DNA of 64,000 nt from Edolisoma coerulescens (GCA_013397115.1 VWZW01007177.1:305094-369093); one strand, 5' to 3'; shown: positions 43,831 to 58,350, counted from the first letter of the stretch. Translations and numbers: made by a program. The notes: generated by a model not told the origin, from the sequence alone.

Positions 43831-46800
43831 TTAGACTATCCAATGAGTTGACATGTTAAATGAGGAAATTCTAACTACATGTTGTATTAAAAAACATTTT
43901 CGAGAACAGTTTCTTTCAACCATTTCTGACTTTGATCATCCATTTGGCACATGTGATCAGGATTGTAAAGGGGCTTGAGTTAGCAACTGTTCCGAACGTA
44001 GTTCCAGGGTTACTTGCTTTAGGAGGATGAACAGAGGCATATGCATCCAAAAAGTCAATTCCAATTGTCCCTTCCTTGCAGAGGCTCTGCATCTGTTCTA
44101 AGATCCACATCAGCCCAGATGTCTGCCCTGCTCCAGCGGATGGGCAGCTGCCATAGTAGTCCATAGACAGACATTGTCTGAGGTCAGCAACGAAGAGCTG
44201 TTAAAGCATTTCGGAGTTCTGAGTGTAGGTCAGATTTTAAACTCCCTACATTACTGAGTTTATTTCAGGGTGGAAGAATAAAATCAAATTTTCTAAGGAT
44301 CTGAGCTTTAAGAGGACACTTCCTGTAAGAGGATTGATTTGCCCAGTCTCCAAAACCATCTGAAATTCCTATCTTAAAATAAAGGTGTTAAAGTCCAATT
44401 TTGAGAAGACCTCTACAAGCCCTATCTTATGCAGGAATAACAGGGAAGCAGGAAAAGAAAATCTTCTTGCATATAAATGGTATGGTGGAGATCTGTGTTT
44501 TGTTCACCAGGTTTTCATGTGCACACCATGTGACCAGTGAGTGTCTGGCCATGTTTCTCCTTGTAAAAATAAAAAACAACCTAAAAACAGGTATCTACAC
44601 AGCCATCTGGCTCATCTAGCCAAAGACAAGCTCTGTGCTCCTTACAGAAGGTGCATAGTGCAGCAGGCAGACGCATCAGAACCTACCCCACATACCCCAT
44701 CAGGCCTTCAAAGCTGGCCCTGGTCCATAACACCTAAAGGTTTTACAATAATATCAAAGCATTTTCACTGGGTGTCACTGCTGTCCATGTAAAGATTTGA
44801 TGTCTTTCCTGTTAGTGGATTCATCTGAACCACCTCAGTCACCACACTCTGCACTGGACCAAAAGGAAGCAGGAAAACACTTTCATTAATTCTGAATTTT
44901 CACTTACTGAAGTAATGTTGAGAAACAGAGATGTCAGCATGGAGCCAAACAACATTCATGGAACAACCACTAATTAAACTTGGGCTACCAAGACCTCTAG
45001 GTGAAAGCTCCATAAAGACACAGACCTTGTGAGAGGTTTCAAGCATGAAGTAGTATATTAACTTAATGTTTAAGGCTTACTTCCAGAAGCAGAAAATACA
45101 ATGCTTGCTTTGTTGTTGTTTACGGTTGAATTGCTTTTGTATAGATATCATAATTGGGAGGGGGCGGTGGTGCAATGGCTCAGTGCATACAATACCAAAA
45201 ATATCTTCTTTTTCAGATGACAATGACCATCTATCACATGGACCCATATCTTCTAAACATTTTGGTTTGTGAACTTAGTATCTTCTTCAGGCTTAGCTTC
45301 CTTTGTTCCAAACACCTCTCAAACTCCATGCTTTTTGCATCCCCAATTCCCTTGAGGCACGCGCCCATTACATACATACGTGTAATTAATTCTACCAAGC
45401 ACGGGGTGGTGAGAGTAGGGCACTTGGCAAACTGGCATTACAAAGAGAGACCACATGTCATTTCACTGATGAAGAAACATGAAAACAATTTATACTCTTC
45501 CAAGAAATTTGCTGCAGTCTTTTCTGGAGAATTCAGAAGCCTGGGGAGACCAGAAGAACCTCTGGAGACCAGCTGGAGCATGCTTCTTCCTGGCTCCTCT
45601 TCCTTCATTCTTTGGGATTGCCACCTATTTGACCATTAGCTGGCAGTTCTGTGGAAGTACCACAGCCCACAGTGATTGGTTTAGCTTCTATTTCATTTTT
45701 TCAAAATACATTTGTTCCATTTAGGCATTTCCTGTTGCCATACATAGTTCTTACAATAAATGGAAAACAGACCAGCTTTAAACAATAAGATATTACTACC
45801 TAAAATACTTTTTAAAAAGTTCATCAAAAATGCAAACTATATTGTTAAATTCAACTTACACTTCACAGCTGCATGAGGTATAGCAACAGGACAAGCAATA
45901 TGAAGTGACAAGTAATTGGTTATTGCTGAATCAATTTCTTCTTGAAGGCTTCTCTAAGTGGTTATCTAACATTCGCAAATGAAGATAATAAAACCTTACC
46001 AGCTATACATTACAATGTAAAAGTAACTATTTTGCTGTGACTCAAATTGAAACAATAATTTTAAAATATTACACTTTCTGTGCAATGGAAGTTCGTACAA
46101 CTCCTAGAAGGACAAAGCCACTTGCCTTGGGGTTTCTGCAGAGGATGCATTTTGGCCAGTGCTGTTTTGGTTTTGGGTTTCCTTCCAGCCTGATGGAGAC
46201 ATTGTGCTGAGCTGATGTGCTGCAGTCCCCCACATGCTTCCAACACTGGATTGGAGTCAATGTGACATTTGATTTGAAAAGGAGAACAAGGGCAACCTGA
46301 GGGAAGGAGGGAAAGAACTCAGTATTTATTTTGTTCGATTGATCCTGAAGAAAATTTGTGCTACTTCTGGAAGTATATCACCCATTCAAGTTCCTGAGGA
46401 AGGGAAGGGGGATAGGAGAGGGGTGAGCCATTCATTCAGAAGTTATTACAACCAATATATCCAGCCTTAACAATCCTGTTAAACTGCCTGACTGGTAAGA
46501 CAGGCAGAATTTCAGCAATCCTGTCTTTAATTAATTACTTACTTCTTTACTACAGACATCCAAAATAAAAGAGCAAATATAAAAGCTAAAAACAATTTCA
46601 AAAGGATTTCTCCAAACAGAAATACAAGAGCTGTAGCATATAACGTTGTGTTACCTGGTAAAATACAACTAAATTAGGGTGATTTAGAAATGTGTTCCAC
46701 GTGGTGGGAATGGTACAAGTGCCATTTCTTCAGATTTAATCACTCAAGTTGCATTTTATCCCTATTTATTACTCCTCCCTATATAAAATATTAACATGCC

Positions 46801-49489
46801 TACAAAAGGCTCCAGTATAGAAGATGCCATTAAGATACAATCTAGTGTCAACACAGAGAAAAAAGTGATTAAAAATGATTGTCGGTCTTTAGTTCAACAT
46901 TCTTGATTCACTTCTGTGGGGACTCGGAAAACAAACCATCATGGACCCTGCAGTATTTGATTTGGAGTTTTTTTGGACTTGTGGCAAGCCTACATGAAAC
47001 CCTCACGTCAGCTTTACTAGTGTATCATGAGAAGGTTAAAAAAAGAGTTTAAAAAGGAATGTGGTTTAAAATTGCTGTATATGAACATATGAATATATAG
47101 GCTTCTGGCAGTACTCAGAAATGAAAAACACAACAAATTTAGAAATTTGGACATAAGTGCACTAAAAAAGGGCAAAGAAAACATGACAAACATTCTTTGC
47201 CTATTACTGTTTTGAAATGGACTAGCTGAATTTACCAGAATCTCAGCAGAGTGGAAGGTGGCCTGCGTCACATAGAAAAGATTCATCTGAAGGTGAAAAA
47301 CCAGTCTTTGCCTTTCTGTCATGTCTTCAATGACATGGCTTTAGCTTCAAAAATGCAACCTACTTTCAGCCAGATTCCTATTAAGATCAAAAACCTGAAA
47401 TGAAAAGCACTCCCATTCACATCAACTAAATTATCCTGGATTTATATTAATGGTATTAAATCAGGATGTGACCTTTTGAATAAAGCCCCTGGAGTCTGAG
47501 CCATGCAGACTGCAGATTTTGTTGTCAAAAATAGATTCAGATGGCACAAATCTACTTACTGATTTCTGCCACCCAAATATACAATCCCTGAATTCCCCAT
47601 GTATGGCTGCCAGTTGTTGCTGGTTGAAGCTTCATTAGCATTTCTACTACAAAAATCTTCTTTTCAGCAGATTTGAGACCAGCTATTAAAACATCCTTCC
47701 AGCCAAAAACAGGAAATTATAAGTACTAGGTTCTATTCAAATATAATTTAACTTACCAGAAAAATGCAGTGAAAACAGAGAAGATTATTAGAGCAGATTA
47801 ACAGATTATTGCAAACACATCATCACTGACAGAATTTACGCTGATGGCCCAGCTCTGGCTACCAAAAGCTCCCTGTGACAGCAGCAGTGCTGCCACTGGC
47901 CAGCTTTTAAGGGGAAGGACTAGGACTTCTTCCTTATGAACAGTAGCTCAACACAGCCAGAAATTTAAACAGTGCACAAGGGAGAAGCCTGAACTGGAGA
48001 AAATTAAAAGGGCAGCGTGCAGAAAACAGAGCTCTGTGTTTCAGCAGGTATTCATCAGCATGTGACTGGAACGCAATCTAGCAATGCATTTTCTTAAAAA
48101 TTGCTTCGGTGATCCAATTCCTCAGTGCACAAATCTCTGCACCTACCACAGCTCTAGAAAATAGGAGAAGACCCCTCTAACCCATGCTGTGCTGTCTGAT
48201 GACACAAGCATGGCAGCAGTTTCAGCTCTGGCAAAGCACTGAAGCCCTGGTAGATGCCAGACATGTCCACGGTCCCCCACAGCAGCTGCAGGAGGAGAGC
48301 CACAGCTTCTCCTACCCTCAGGCACCACATCCCTGGGGTATCCCTGACTGAGCACCCTAAGCCAAGCCCAGCTACCCTATGCTGACTTGGGGCAAGGTAC
48401 CCATTACCCTAAGCATTCCCCATTCTTCTTCAGCCACTGCCACAAAAAAGGACTATTCTGTTGGTATAATTTTGTGAAGTTTCAAAAGGAATTAAAAGCC
48501 AATTCCATTTTCTTTCCTCCTGGGATTCATTGCTGTGAATGCAGGCCCAACCACCTTACTTTTTTTGCTGAAAACAAGAGCTAGTGGCTCCTTCATTGGT
48601 TTCAAATGTGTGGCACTACCAGACCACCTCTTTTGTCTAGGCTAAAACCTCTTATGAGCTACTTACGGTACTGCAAAGTAGAGTGGTTTGACCCTTATTT
48701 TATAAATTCACATATAAATTTTTCTCTTCTACTGCATAATCCTGTCAAACAATCACGGCACAAGATCCTCCACTGGTGATTACTCAACCAACACATCCAT
48801 CTTGCCCAAAATTTGGCTCCAAATGCTTTAGGACTTGTACTCAGAGGCATTTGCAAATACTTCATGAAGTCTTATGTTACTTCCCATTAAACAAGAGTAT
48901 CCAAAGAGCAAGTGGGCACAAATTAGAAAATAAAATTGATAAGTACCAGGAAAGAAGAGGAACTTGGAAAGCCACAAAAGTGCCTTAAACATTAAATGTA
49001 GTGTTGGCCCTAAATCAAAAATAATATGCAGGGATGAAGCACAGAAGTGGCTTTCATTCTTTTTTTATTTAATTTAAGCTGGTTCTCTCTCTTCATCTTT
49101 GATGCGGCCCTTAAGGACTGCTTTTTGCGCAGAAGTCAAAAATTCCTTACATGTTTTTGTAAGTGCTATAAAATGACTTGTGAAAACAAGATTTACTGGA
49201 TTATTTCACATGAAATTATCTGAAAGTAAAACCCACTGTCTGCCAAGTGCATTACAGGTGCTACTGGGAATGGGAAATGAGAGGGAGAACATAAGTAAGA
49301 TACAGGCATAACCCAGGTAACCACTCCCAAGACATCTGGTTCTACCACATGTTTCCAGAAGTGGGAGCAGGTGATGGGCCCCCATTCCCTGCTCTCTGGC
49401 ACCCACCAAACCTGCAGGACTCAAAACAGAACTGTCGCCTCCTTGATTTTTGGTCCAGTGTTGGATAAGGAAAACTCTTCCTAGACCAG

Positions 49490-49921
49490 TGTCCTGGCTG
49501 CAGCCAGGACAGGGTTAATTATTGCAGTAGCCAGGAGGGGCATGGCCAGGACCTGGAGGTTGTTCCCTACCGAGGGAGTGGTGCAGGGGTGAGGGGAAGA
49601 GGCCTCTTTCGTTCCGGGTACCATGGTGGGTGGTTGGGGTTTTGCTGGTTTCCGCAGGGTGAGCACTCTTGCTTGAATTGTTCAACTCTCCTGTACACTC
49701 TGGTATTAATATTGCTGCTGTTACCCTTTGTTTCTTATTTCATTGCTGTTTCTAGTAAGCTGTTCTTATCTCAACCCCTGATCTTTACCTTTTTTCCTCC
49801 AATTCTCTTCTCCAGCCACCAAGGGGAGGAAAAGGGGGAGGGTAGAGTGAGTGAGTGGCGCATGGTTTGGAGCGTTTCAGTGGAATACTAAAAGGGGGAA
49901 TACCAGTCCTATGCCACAACA
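49490..49921 (+). mobile_element. Solo LTR, avian ERVL-like
   Basis: It begins TGTCCTGGCTGCAGCC and ends TGCCACAACA, the TG...CA layout of an LTR, and matches 30858-31344 in block order. It is better preserved than that copy. The flanks (ACCAG on the left, GCCTT on the right) do not match, so the target duplication has decayed or the ends are slightly misplaced. There is no internal coding region. Confidence 0.75.
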
Positions 49922-51733
49922 GCCTTATTTGCCCAAAGTGAGGCACAAAGAGTTAACAACAGATCTGCCCAGAGTGGGTTGGAAAAAGATTTTGATGTAA
50001 GCATTTGTTGTATTAGGTATGGACCCACTGGTCACAGTATTGAGGAGTGTGCCAGAGCCTCCCAGGCGCTCACAGCAGGCGCTCCAAAAACCTGAGCATG
50101 CACTTCCAAACTCAGAAAATCCCACCCTAAGATTCAGCTTTGCTCTGTGCACTCCTTGTGCTTCTAATATATTTAAACTCAAGTACTTCATGGCTGGCTT
50201 GTAATTCTACTCACATGAACAATGCTGCTTATAACTCCTCTGTTCAAAACCAATCCAAGAAAAGAGGACCCAGATTATTCTTTTCAGAGGTAATTTTTTG
50301 CATTATTTTAATGAAATGATAGGTATTTTAGACTTTGGCTAAGGCAAAACTTAAACAAAACTTCTGAAATGCCTCAGTTGAGCTACAATTTGTATTTTCA
50401 CTAAATCAGAAAAGTAACGCCAGTCTTTCTGAGAGAATTCAAAACCACCAGGAACATCATGGCACAGAGAATTTTCTTGAGTGTCTCCTCTTATCCTCAC
50501 TAACTGTTTGCACCCAGAAGAAAGTCTGTATTTTTGAAATATTTCCCTTAGACACTGTCACAAACTTGAAGGCTACAATACATTTTTCTACTAGACTAAG
50601 ATAAAATACAAGGATTTTGTGTGCTCCACTAAGTTTAGTATTAAAGAGACCAGTTGAGCCCAAGTGGTTAAACTCCAGTTCTCAGGCTTTTCTACCAACA
50701 CACAAGCCAGGTTAGGATCTTGTATTTGGCACTCAGTCCCTATGTAGCCATGTTCAAAAATAATCCCAGTTTAAAATAAAAAATATCTTTGAGGTCTGTG
50801 ATAGCAGCAAGAACCTGAAATGTTATGACAATCTCCGGGTTTGGCACATCCACTGTTAGCCAACCCACAGGACTTCTCTAGCCATCTATTAGAGGAAGAG
50901 ATTTTGCAGTATTCCACTGAAACAAAGCAAGCCTACAGCTCCTTGGGCAGTTTCACACCTTGCCCTACACTAGACTTGCCCCCAGCCCTCTCTTGCTGCT
51001 CAGCAAGGAGCACCAAGCCTTTCCCACTCTGCCACCAGGTATACCCTATTTCTTCTTCCTGTGCTGCTTTATTAACTCCAGCATTTTCCTCAAACCCACT
51101 TAAAGCTCACCTCTTCCTCCTGTCCATGGCCCCGCTGAGACCTTGGCAGCGGTGTAAGGCAGTGTGTGCTGGGGCTGTGCAGCCCTGCTATAAAATCCAG
51201 CTCAGTGACACTGACAGCGATTAGCTTACATTTTTCTGGCATTCCAAAACATCAAATTCAGCAAGAAGAGTGGCAGCAAAGTCATCACCATAAGCTTTCA
51301 GAAACAGATACAATCAAGCAAACATTATGTTCCAAAGCAAGCAGGAATCTGGCATGGACTGCAATTCCCCACCAAAAGAGAGGCATATCACTTACTTGTG
51401 CTTGAGCAGAGGCTCACACATTTTTTCTTACTTGCTTAAGCTCTAAGACAACCAAAAAGAAGGAAGAACAGCTCCTGCTGCAGCTTTCATTTCATGGGTT
51501 AAACGCCATGTTCACAGGAACTGACCTCCCCCAGCTCACTTCCGACCACCACTGCGGTTAGTGAGTCAAAGCATATAAACGTGGCAAATGCCCGTGGAGG
51601 AGCTGTGCTAAGCACAAGTCACAGGAGATTACTGCTGGGTTTGAGCTTCAAAGCATCTGAAAGGCAATAAAAAGGACGTGGATGGTTTAGAAGCCTGAAT
51701 CTTTCTGAAACAGAAAAGTGAAAGCTAGATCGT

Positions 51734-52047
51734 GGAATCATAGATTCTCAGGATGGTTTGGAGTGGAAGGCACCTTAGACAAACACCATCTTCTTCCAAC
51801 CCCCCTCCACTAGACCAGGTTGCTCAGGGTCCCATCCAACCTGGTCTTGGACACTTCCAGGGATGGAACAGCCAGATCTTCTCTGGGCAGCCTGTGCCAG
51901 GACTTCACCAACCTCACAGAGAAGAATTTCTTCCTAACATCCAACCTAAATCTAAGCTCTTTTACTTTTAAGCCATTCCCCCTTGTTCTATCACTACATA
52001 TCCTTGTAAAAAGTCCCTCTCCAGCTGTCTTGTAGGCCTGCTTCATA
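51734..52047 (-). mobile_element. CR1 LINE 3' fragment
   Basis: GGAATCATAGATTCTCAGGA, TTCCAGGGATGGAACAGCC, TTCTTCCTAACATCCAACCT and AGCCATTCCCCCTTGTTCT mark it. A 78-codon minus frame here is a remnant of the CR1 reading frame end. Confidence 0.88.
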
Positions 52048-55025
52048 TTTTTATAGAGTTTTTTGCTTAGATACAGTTCAGTATAAATGCAAGAACAGTC
52101 AGTAACAGCAGTAACATGTCATGGAAACCAACAAAACCACAGTTCTCAGCACACAAACTCTCAGTCTGCTTCACAGTCTGAGAAGGGAAATGAGGGACCA
52201 CAACAGTGACAATTAATGCAATACCACCAGCAAGGGATGGAGCTTGTTAAAAGATTTACATCAAATGTCTTGAAAATGTTCAAAGCTGCTTCTTCCCCTA
52301 TCCTGCTCTCCCATCAGAATCTCCATGGGAAATGATAAAGGACAAAGCAAAACCTAAAATTTTTGAATGAACGCTGCATTTCAGGGCAGACTCCATCTCT
52401 GAGGACCCACAGAGGGACTGCTGCTTTGGGTTCTCACAAAAAACACAATGCTGGCAAACCATGCCAAATTGCTCAGTCTGAGCAGGGCTGCCAGAAATTT
52501 GGTACATTCAGTTCACCTCACACCACCACAGAAATACAGACAAAAAAAAAGAGTTTTTCACAGAAAGAACCACATAGCTAAAATTAACAAATTTGTGCAC
52601 GTAAAGCAGAAGGACCAATAGTTTCCCTAGATCTATAACACTAGGATTTGGGATTTTAGGATTTGGTGTACTTTTATCCAGTTCTGACTAATTTTAAATG
52701 CCTTAGATGAGGATGCTTTTTCTAACAGATGTTTCTATAGCATCTCGAGTGTCACTACTGAACATCATTGTCATTGTATCTTCCATAAACCTGCATCAAG
52801 ATACCCCACCTTAATTCTCATTAGATTCTCCCAGTAAAGGCTGTGCTTTACCAGCACTGGCACACACCTTACATCTCTCATCATCAGAATCACAACAGGC
52901 ATATTCTGGAGAAAGGAGTTTTCAGCTCTGACTTCTGTTCTTCTTGAACAGGTTTTTACATACAATGAGTAAACACGTCTTTTACACACTCAGTTCAGTT
53001 CAGTCTCTCTATCTGTCATTGCAATCTTGTTTTTATTGCCCTGTGCAGAACAGCACCTAATCCAGGTACCTGTGCAATGCTATTCCAACACTCCTCTGCC
53101 TCTGAGACATTTCACACTTAATCCTGCAGCCAGGGATTTCTCCACAGTTGCTTTAAAGAAACCATTAAAGAACTTTAATTACTCATTTAATCTGGTATAC
53201 TTTCATTTAAAGAACTAGCTTTTCAACAGGCCTACATCAGCCCTTCCCTCACAACAGTAAAACACACTCCTTGTCCCACTCAATGCTCCCCAGACAGGGT
53301 ACTTACAGCACAGTCCTCATGTTCTAGCCTGCATGTAAATTAAAAACCCTCACACTCCAGACCCACATTTGTCCAGCCGCAAGCACTGCTGGCACTTTTA
53401 CTTCTACATGAAGCAGGAATGCAGTTCAGTACAGGCTCTCTGACCCCCCACTACTGCAGGGGCAGCTTGGGCACTAGGGCCTTTCCCTTAGACATGGGTT
53501 AGCTGGCAAACTGCTATTAAAACTGGCTATAAAAGTGATTCTTAAATGTTTACTCTACATTTATATAATTACAATGGCCAGGAGAAGATTTCTGAGTGAC
53601 AGAAATGAGGAGCTTCAACACCTAATTCTGTATTACAGCACTACTTAACACAGATGTGTAAACCAAATTCCTGCCAAGATCTTCATACTTACCCAATGAC
53701 AAGGTACAGAAAAGGCAAAAATACAAGCATGTCTCAGAAAGAAATCCTGCTGCTAGAAAGTCATTACATACAAGCTTACACCGGGGCAAGGAAAAAAAAC
53801 CAGACAAAAAAATCAGGCAGGCACTCACTTCTAGTTTTAGGCTTTTTATATTGCTCTGAGTACAGCTGGCCACCGCATCCCCCACAGACAGCACAAAGCA
53901 AGGATCTTTCCAAGGCCAGTCAAATATGCCACATTTCCACCAAAGTGGCAATGATAACATCTGTTGAGATGTAATACAGGATTCAACTCAACTTGCCACT
54001 AACGGAGAAAATTTAAACTCCTTTCCACAACAAAAAACCAGACTCTATCATTAACTGTATGGAAGGTCATCTTTCCCTAGTAAAGAAGGAAAGTGGTATT
54101 TCTTATTTTTTTTTACTTTGTAGCAGGCTGCCAAGCAAATTCTTGCCAAAAATGAGTCAAGGGGAAAAACACATCAGCCAAATGGGAAGAAGGACCAGCT
54201 TCTAACCCTGATGATTCCAAGGCGGCCTGAGGAGTGGAAGCAACAAACAGAAAAGCCATACTGAGAACATAATAAATTCACCCAAAAGGAAAATTAGAAA
54301 GAAAACAAAGTAAAGCACCACAGAATATAGTCTCCCCAGGACTAACAACAGGCACAATAAAGCCCTGAAACAAAAATATTTTTCTTTCCTGTATGAAACA
54401 GGATGCGGTACTGCAGTGAGCAATCACTTACCTTCAGTCCTGAGGTTATTGGTACAAAGTTAAAAAAAAAGCTCTTGTGTTTTTCCTAACTGTGTTTTAA
54501 CTGAGCCCTCTGTTAGCATCCACATGGACACTGAGGACACATTGTCTGCTGCACAGCCCCAGCGTCCCTTCAGTCACAGGAGTCAGCCCCAAATGAGAGA
54601 GTGGTACTGAGACATCTTTGTAGGAAGGCACCCGGCTTGCGCAGGCTGGCAGTCCAGGGCCAAGTCCAGCCTCACCGTCTCCTGCAGAGAAGGAGGGACT
54701 GTGGGGAAGCAGCTCCTCGCTGTGCATCACTGTTATCAAAGCACTGGACAGTTGCAAGTCCCAAGAGTGGAAAACTCCACATGTAATTATTTCTTTGCTA
54801 ATAAACTTCTAAGTGATTGTAATTTAAACTCTGCTGGAGTATAGATGAGGAGTGATGGATTTTGGGGGACTTGGGGGATATTTTTAAGTAGTCGTATATG
54901 TTCTCTCATGTGGTTTAATGCAGATATTTTACTTTCTAGATCTGTGTCTGTAGTGCTGCTGAGTGTGATAACAAACTACACAGACAAGGTCCTGAACCAA
55001 TAGCAAATGTGAGCTTCTCCACAGT

Positions 55026-55340
55026 ATCACAGAATCATAGAATGGTTAAGATTGGAAAAGATCTCTAAGATCACCAGGTTGAACCATCAATCCCTCACCA
55101 CCTGGATGTTCACCACGAAACCATGTCCCCCAAGTGTCACCTCCACACATTTCTGAACATTTTCGAGCACTTCCACTTTTTGAACACTCCAGCACTGTCC
55201 TGAGCAGCCTGTGCCAGGCTTGAGCACCTTTCAGCGAGGAAATTTTCCCTAATATCTAACCTAAACCTCCCCTGGCACAATCTGAGGCTGTTTCATCTTG
55301 TCCTGTCACTTGCTACCTGGGAGAAGAGACTGACACCCAT
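55026..55340 (-). mobile_element. CR1 LINE 3' fragment
   Basis: ATCACAGAATCATAGAATGG, GGAAAAGATCTCTAAGATCA and TTCCCTAATATCTAACCTAA show the CR1 3' region in reverse. Confidence 0.9.
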
Positions 55341-56952
55341 CTATCTAAGTGGCAACTCTCAAGTTCTTTCATGCTGTTCTGAGACAAACTTGTACCAAAG
55401 TTATTCTTTCTTATTTTGTTTACATTTGTATCGCTCTGGAGAGTACCAGTCTGGCCTTAGGTTTCAGCTCTCGGTTTACTTGGACACAGGTGCCCACCAG
55501 TAACTTTTGCATTAGCCTTTCTATCATACCTCTGAATTTGGGCATATCGTACAGATCTGGTCCCGAACTTTGGCATTATGATTTCAAGCCTCCAGTGACA
55601 TTCCCACAAGGCACAGAGGAAACAGATTTCCCATTTGAAAAAACATGTTTAAGCTCTCTGTCTAGTGCTGGAGACTGTTCACTGGTAAGCAAATTCCTGC
55701 ATTTAGCTATAGTCTTCTCAATATTTACACTTGGCCTGCTCTTCATATTGATATAGAGAGATTATAGAGAACATATAGAGAACATTAGGGGATACTGAAC
55801 ATCAAATCCCTATAAATGGAACGCAGGTACAAACCTTTGTTATTTAACAAAGTATAAAAAACAGGCCCTAAAAATCTCATTCTTCTGGAGGAAGCATTTA
55901 GCTGACTTTTCCCCCCAAATGGCATAGTTTAATTAGGCTAAACTAATCAGCACAGTAACTTTCTGTGACACCAAGATCAAAGGTAGAAGAGAAAAACCCC
56001 TGACACTCTTCCATCCCATAAGAAAAGCAGGTTAGATGACATAAAAAGGCTGAGGCATAAAGAGTGACAAAGTAAAGGAGAAGGAGCCTGGGGCAGATGT
56101 CAGCCAGCCTGACATTCCAGGTGACAAAAGCCCTGCCAGAACACTGCTCCCAGCACCCATCAGGAGATTCAGCCGTCACACAGCGCTGTCAAACGCTGTT
56201 CCTCTACTAGAGAAAGGGAGGCAAGAAGGGATGAGCAGCCAGACTCATCTCCTTTGGTGCATACAAGTCTTGTCCTACTTTTGTGTGCTGAAATGCACAG
56301 CAACTTGTTTAACTTCAGCAGTAGATTTCAAGACCTAATTCCTGCATTGGCCAAGGTGCAGATACCAAGGTCCAGACATCAAAGTCCATCTTAAGTTGTT
56401 GCAGGTGCCTTATTTAGAAGGGGAAAGGAGAATTGGATTTTCATTCATATATTTCATTACAATTAACATGAAACCCAGAATTCATGAATTCGTAAGACTT
56501 GTGTTTTGCATTGCTTTTCTCTTTTGCAAAAGGATTCATTCAAGATGGAAGATAATGGGCCTTTCTCCCTAATTTTTTCCTGAGTTCACGATTGAGTATT
56601 GGGCAGATAACACACCCAGAGTAAAAAAGTAAGGTAAGCACTTGAAACAGACTAGAACACTCTTTAAGGAAGTTTTAGTTATAGCCAATTTCTCATAATT
56701 TTACCCTCATCCTTCTCATTCTAGCCAGGTGAGCAGAAGCAAGGGCATTTCTCTCACTCACAGGACAAGTCCCACACACCACCAGTGTGAGGTCCTTCAG
56801 CACAGCAGCAGTATTTCAACATATCTTTTCCTCCTCCTGCCTCTTCCCCATGCAAACTCACTTTGCATCTCATGTTTCTGGTTATTAACTCAGTTTAGCT
56901 CTGGTCTCCAGATTTAGTCTGGCTGCTCCCTGCACGACACAGGGATGCTTAC

Positions 56953-56992
56953 CCACGGACGACTCCTGGTCTCCCAGAAGGGAACAGCCCAT
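56953..56992 (-). CDS. Speculative FGD3 first coding exon (MGCS start)
   Basis: An ATG in strong context (A at -3, G at +4) opens a 13-codon reading frame, MGCSLLGDQESSV, that ends with one base before a good donor (GTAAGC). The phase is the one needed to join the exon at 42727-42895, where G plus TA would give Val. MGCS would be a substrate for N-myristoylation and palmitoylation. A TATA-like TTTATAA lies about 75-80 bases upstream on the same strand (near 57065-57071). All of this could be chance: phase alone agrees one time in three, there is no homology evidence, and it is about 14 kb from the next exon. Confidence 0.15.
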
Positions 56993-58350
56993 ACTGATCC
57001 CTGTACAGTGTCCTCAAAGATCAGCCAAAGGCAGCTGAGCATGAGGTGCAGTGTGTAGCTGCAATTATAAATGCATTTTCACCACAGATTTCCCAAGCTG
57101 AAGCTATCATTTTGCCTGATGGCCTCAGAGCCCTCACTGATGTCAGATGTCTGTATCACCTCTAAGATGCCCACACTGGATCCCGATCAAGGGATGCAGG
57201 CAGAAACTTTATTCAGCATTCCAGAGACTTTCCTCTTAGATGAGCACAGAGATGCTTTTTTCTTTTTCCCTTGACAAGTAAAAGGTTTTTCATTATGATG
57301 AAAGAGTCCTAATTTACAATTGCACTGATTGTGCAAATCAAAGAACTCTTTCAGGCTAATAATACACTTGCGACTTCGCATCTGTACTGCTTTAACACCG
57401 GAATTGCAACACCAGAGCAATCCATTACTGTAAAAACCTAAAGAGATTTATTCTACAAACAAATTACCGCAGCCAAAGCCATCTCAATTTGTTCCTTTCA
57501 GGTTACCTGCAGCTGGGTGATTTACTGTCTTTGGGATTCTCTCCCAAGAACAAAGAGAAAGATGGCAGATCTCCAATTTCCAGAACTGGCAAGTTGTGAG
57601 GAAAGGGGGGGAACAGAGAAAAGCATTACACCGCCCACCTTCCAGTGATTTAAAAGACACAAAGATGAGAAACAGCCCAATCTAGTACTATGAGCAAATT
57701 CCAGCCTTCAATCAAAACCATGTCAAAAAATGCTTCGTGGGCTTCATTTATTAATTTACTAATAGCTTATTAAATTGTTATTCCTAATGACAAAAGCAGC
57801 ATGCAAGCATCTCTCTCTGCACAGTTGAGGTGCCTGTGCGTCTTCTTAATGCCACACATTGCAACATGTAAGGTCTCATTTAACCAGCAAGGTGAATAAA
57901 AATTATCCTCCACTTAAGATTTAATGACAATATAATTCATCTCCAACAGTGTTCCAAACAACTGGCTTTCTCTTTATAATCCTGAATTGTTTTATTAGTT
58001 TTAGTAAACTAATAATTAGCCTTTGCTGATTTAAAAATCTATTCAGGTACTAAATATAAGTAGGTAAAACTGAGCTCAGATTCTTTGCTACAGAAGTGAG
58101 CTTTGCAGGGCAGGACCAGCTTTTCTGGGTGACCGCAATATGCTGTCACTCCACGCTGCAGAAATTAAGAAAATTCAACTTCATTATTGAAAAGCACAGG
58201 GAGTATTTTTATGCTATTTTGACAGCAGAGCCGCATATTTCAAAATCCAGAACAATTTTACAATAATCACTAAAGGAAAACATTTCAGCTCTCAGTGTGG
58301 CTCAGTAACAACCTACTTGAAGTTTAAAGCTTTCACAGAAAATGACCAAG

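Noticed and set aside
45154..45639. 161-codon plus-strand open frame
   Set aside because: No recognisable family and no conserved motif; composition is that of intron sequence.
30858..49921. Two ERVL-like LTRs as ends of one provirus
   Set aside because: The space between holds FGD3 exons and unique intron sequence with no retroviral coding region, and the copies are unequally decayed.
51111..51195. TATA-like box, strong-context ATG and donor on the minus strand (reads MDRRK)
   Set aside because: The donor leaves two bases, but the next known exon needs one, so it cannot join 42895 directly without another exon.
55349..55756. 135-codon plus-strand open frame with hydrophobic C-terminus
   Set aside because: It starts just past a CR1 copy, has no known homologue that I recognise, and hydrophobic runs are common in random T-rich sequence.
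57499..57560. Possible exon reading IPKTVNHPAA before a donor in the right phase
   Set aside because: No convincing acceptor or start, and the upstream frame does not look like protein; kept only as a note.
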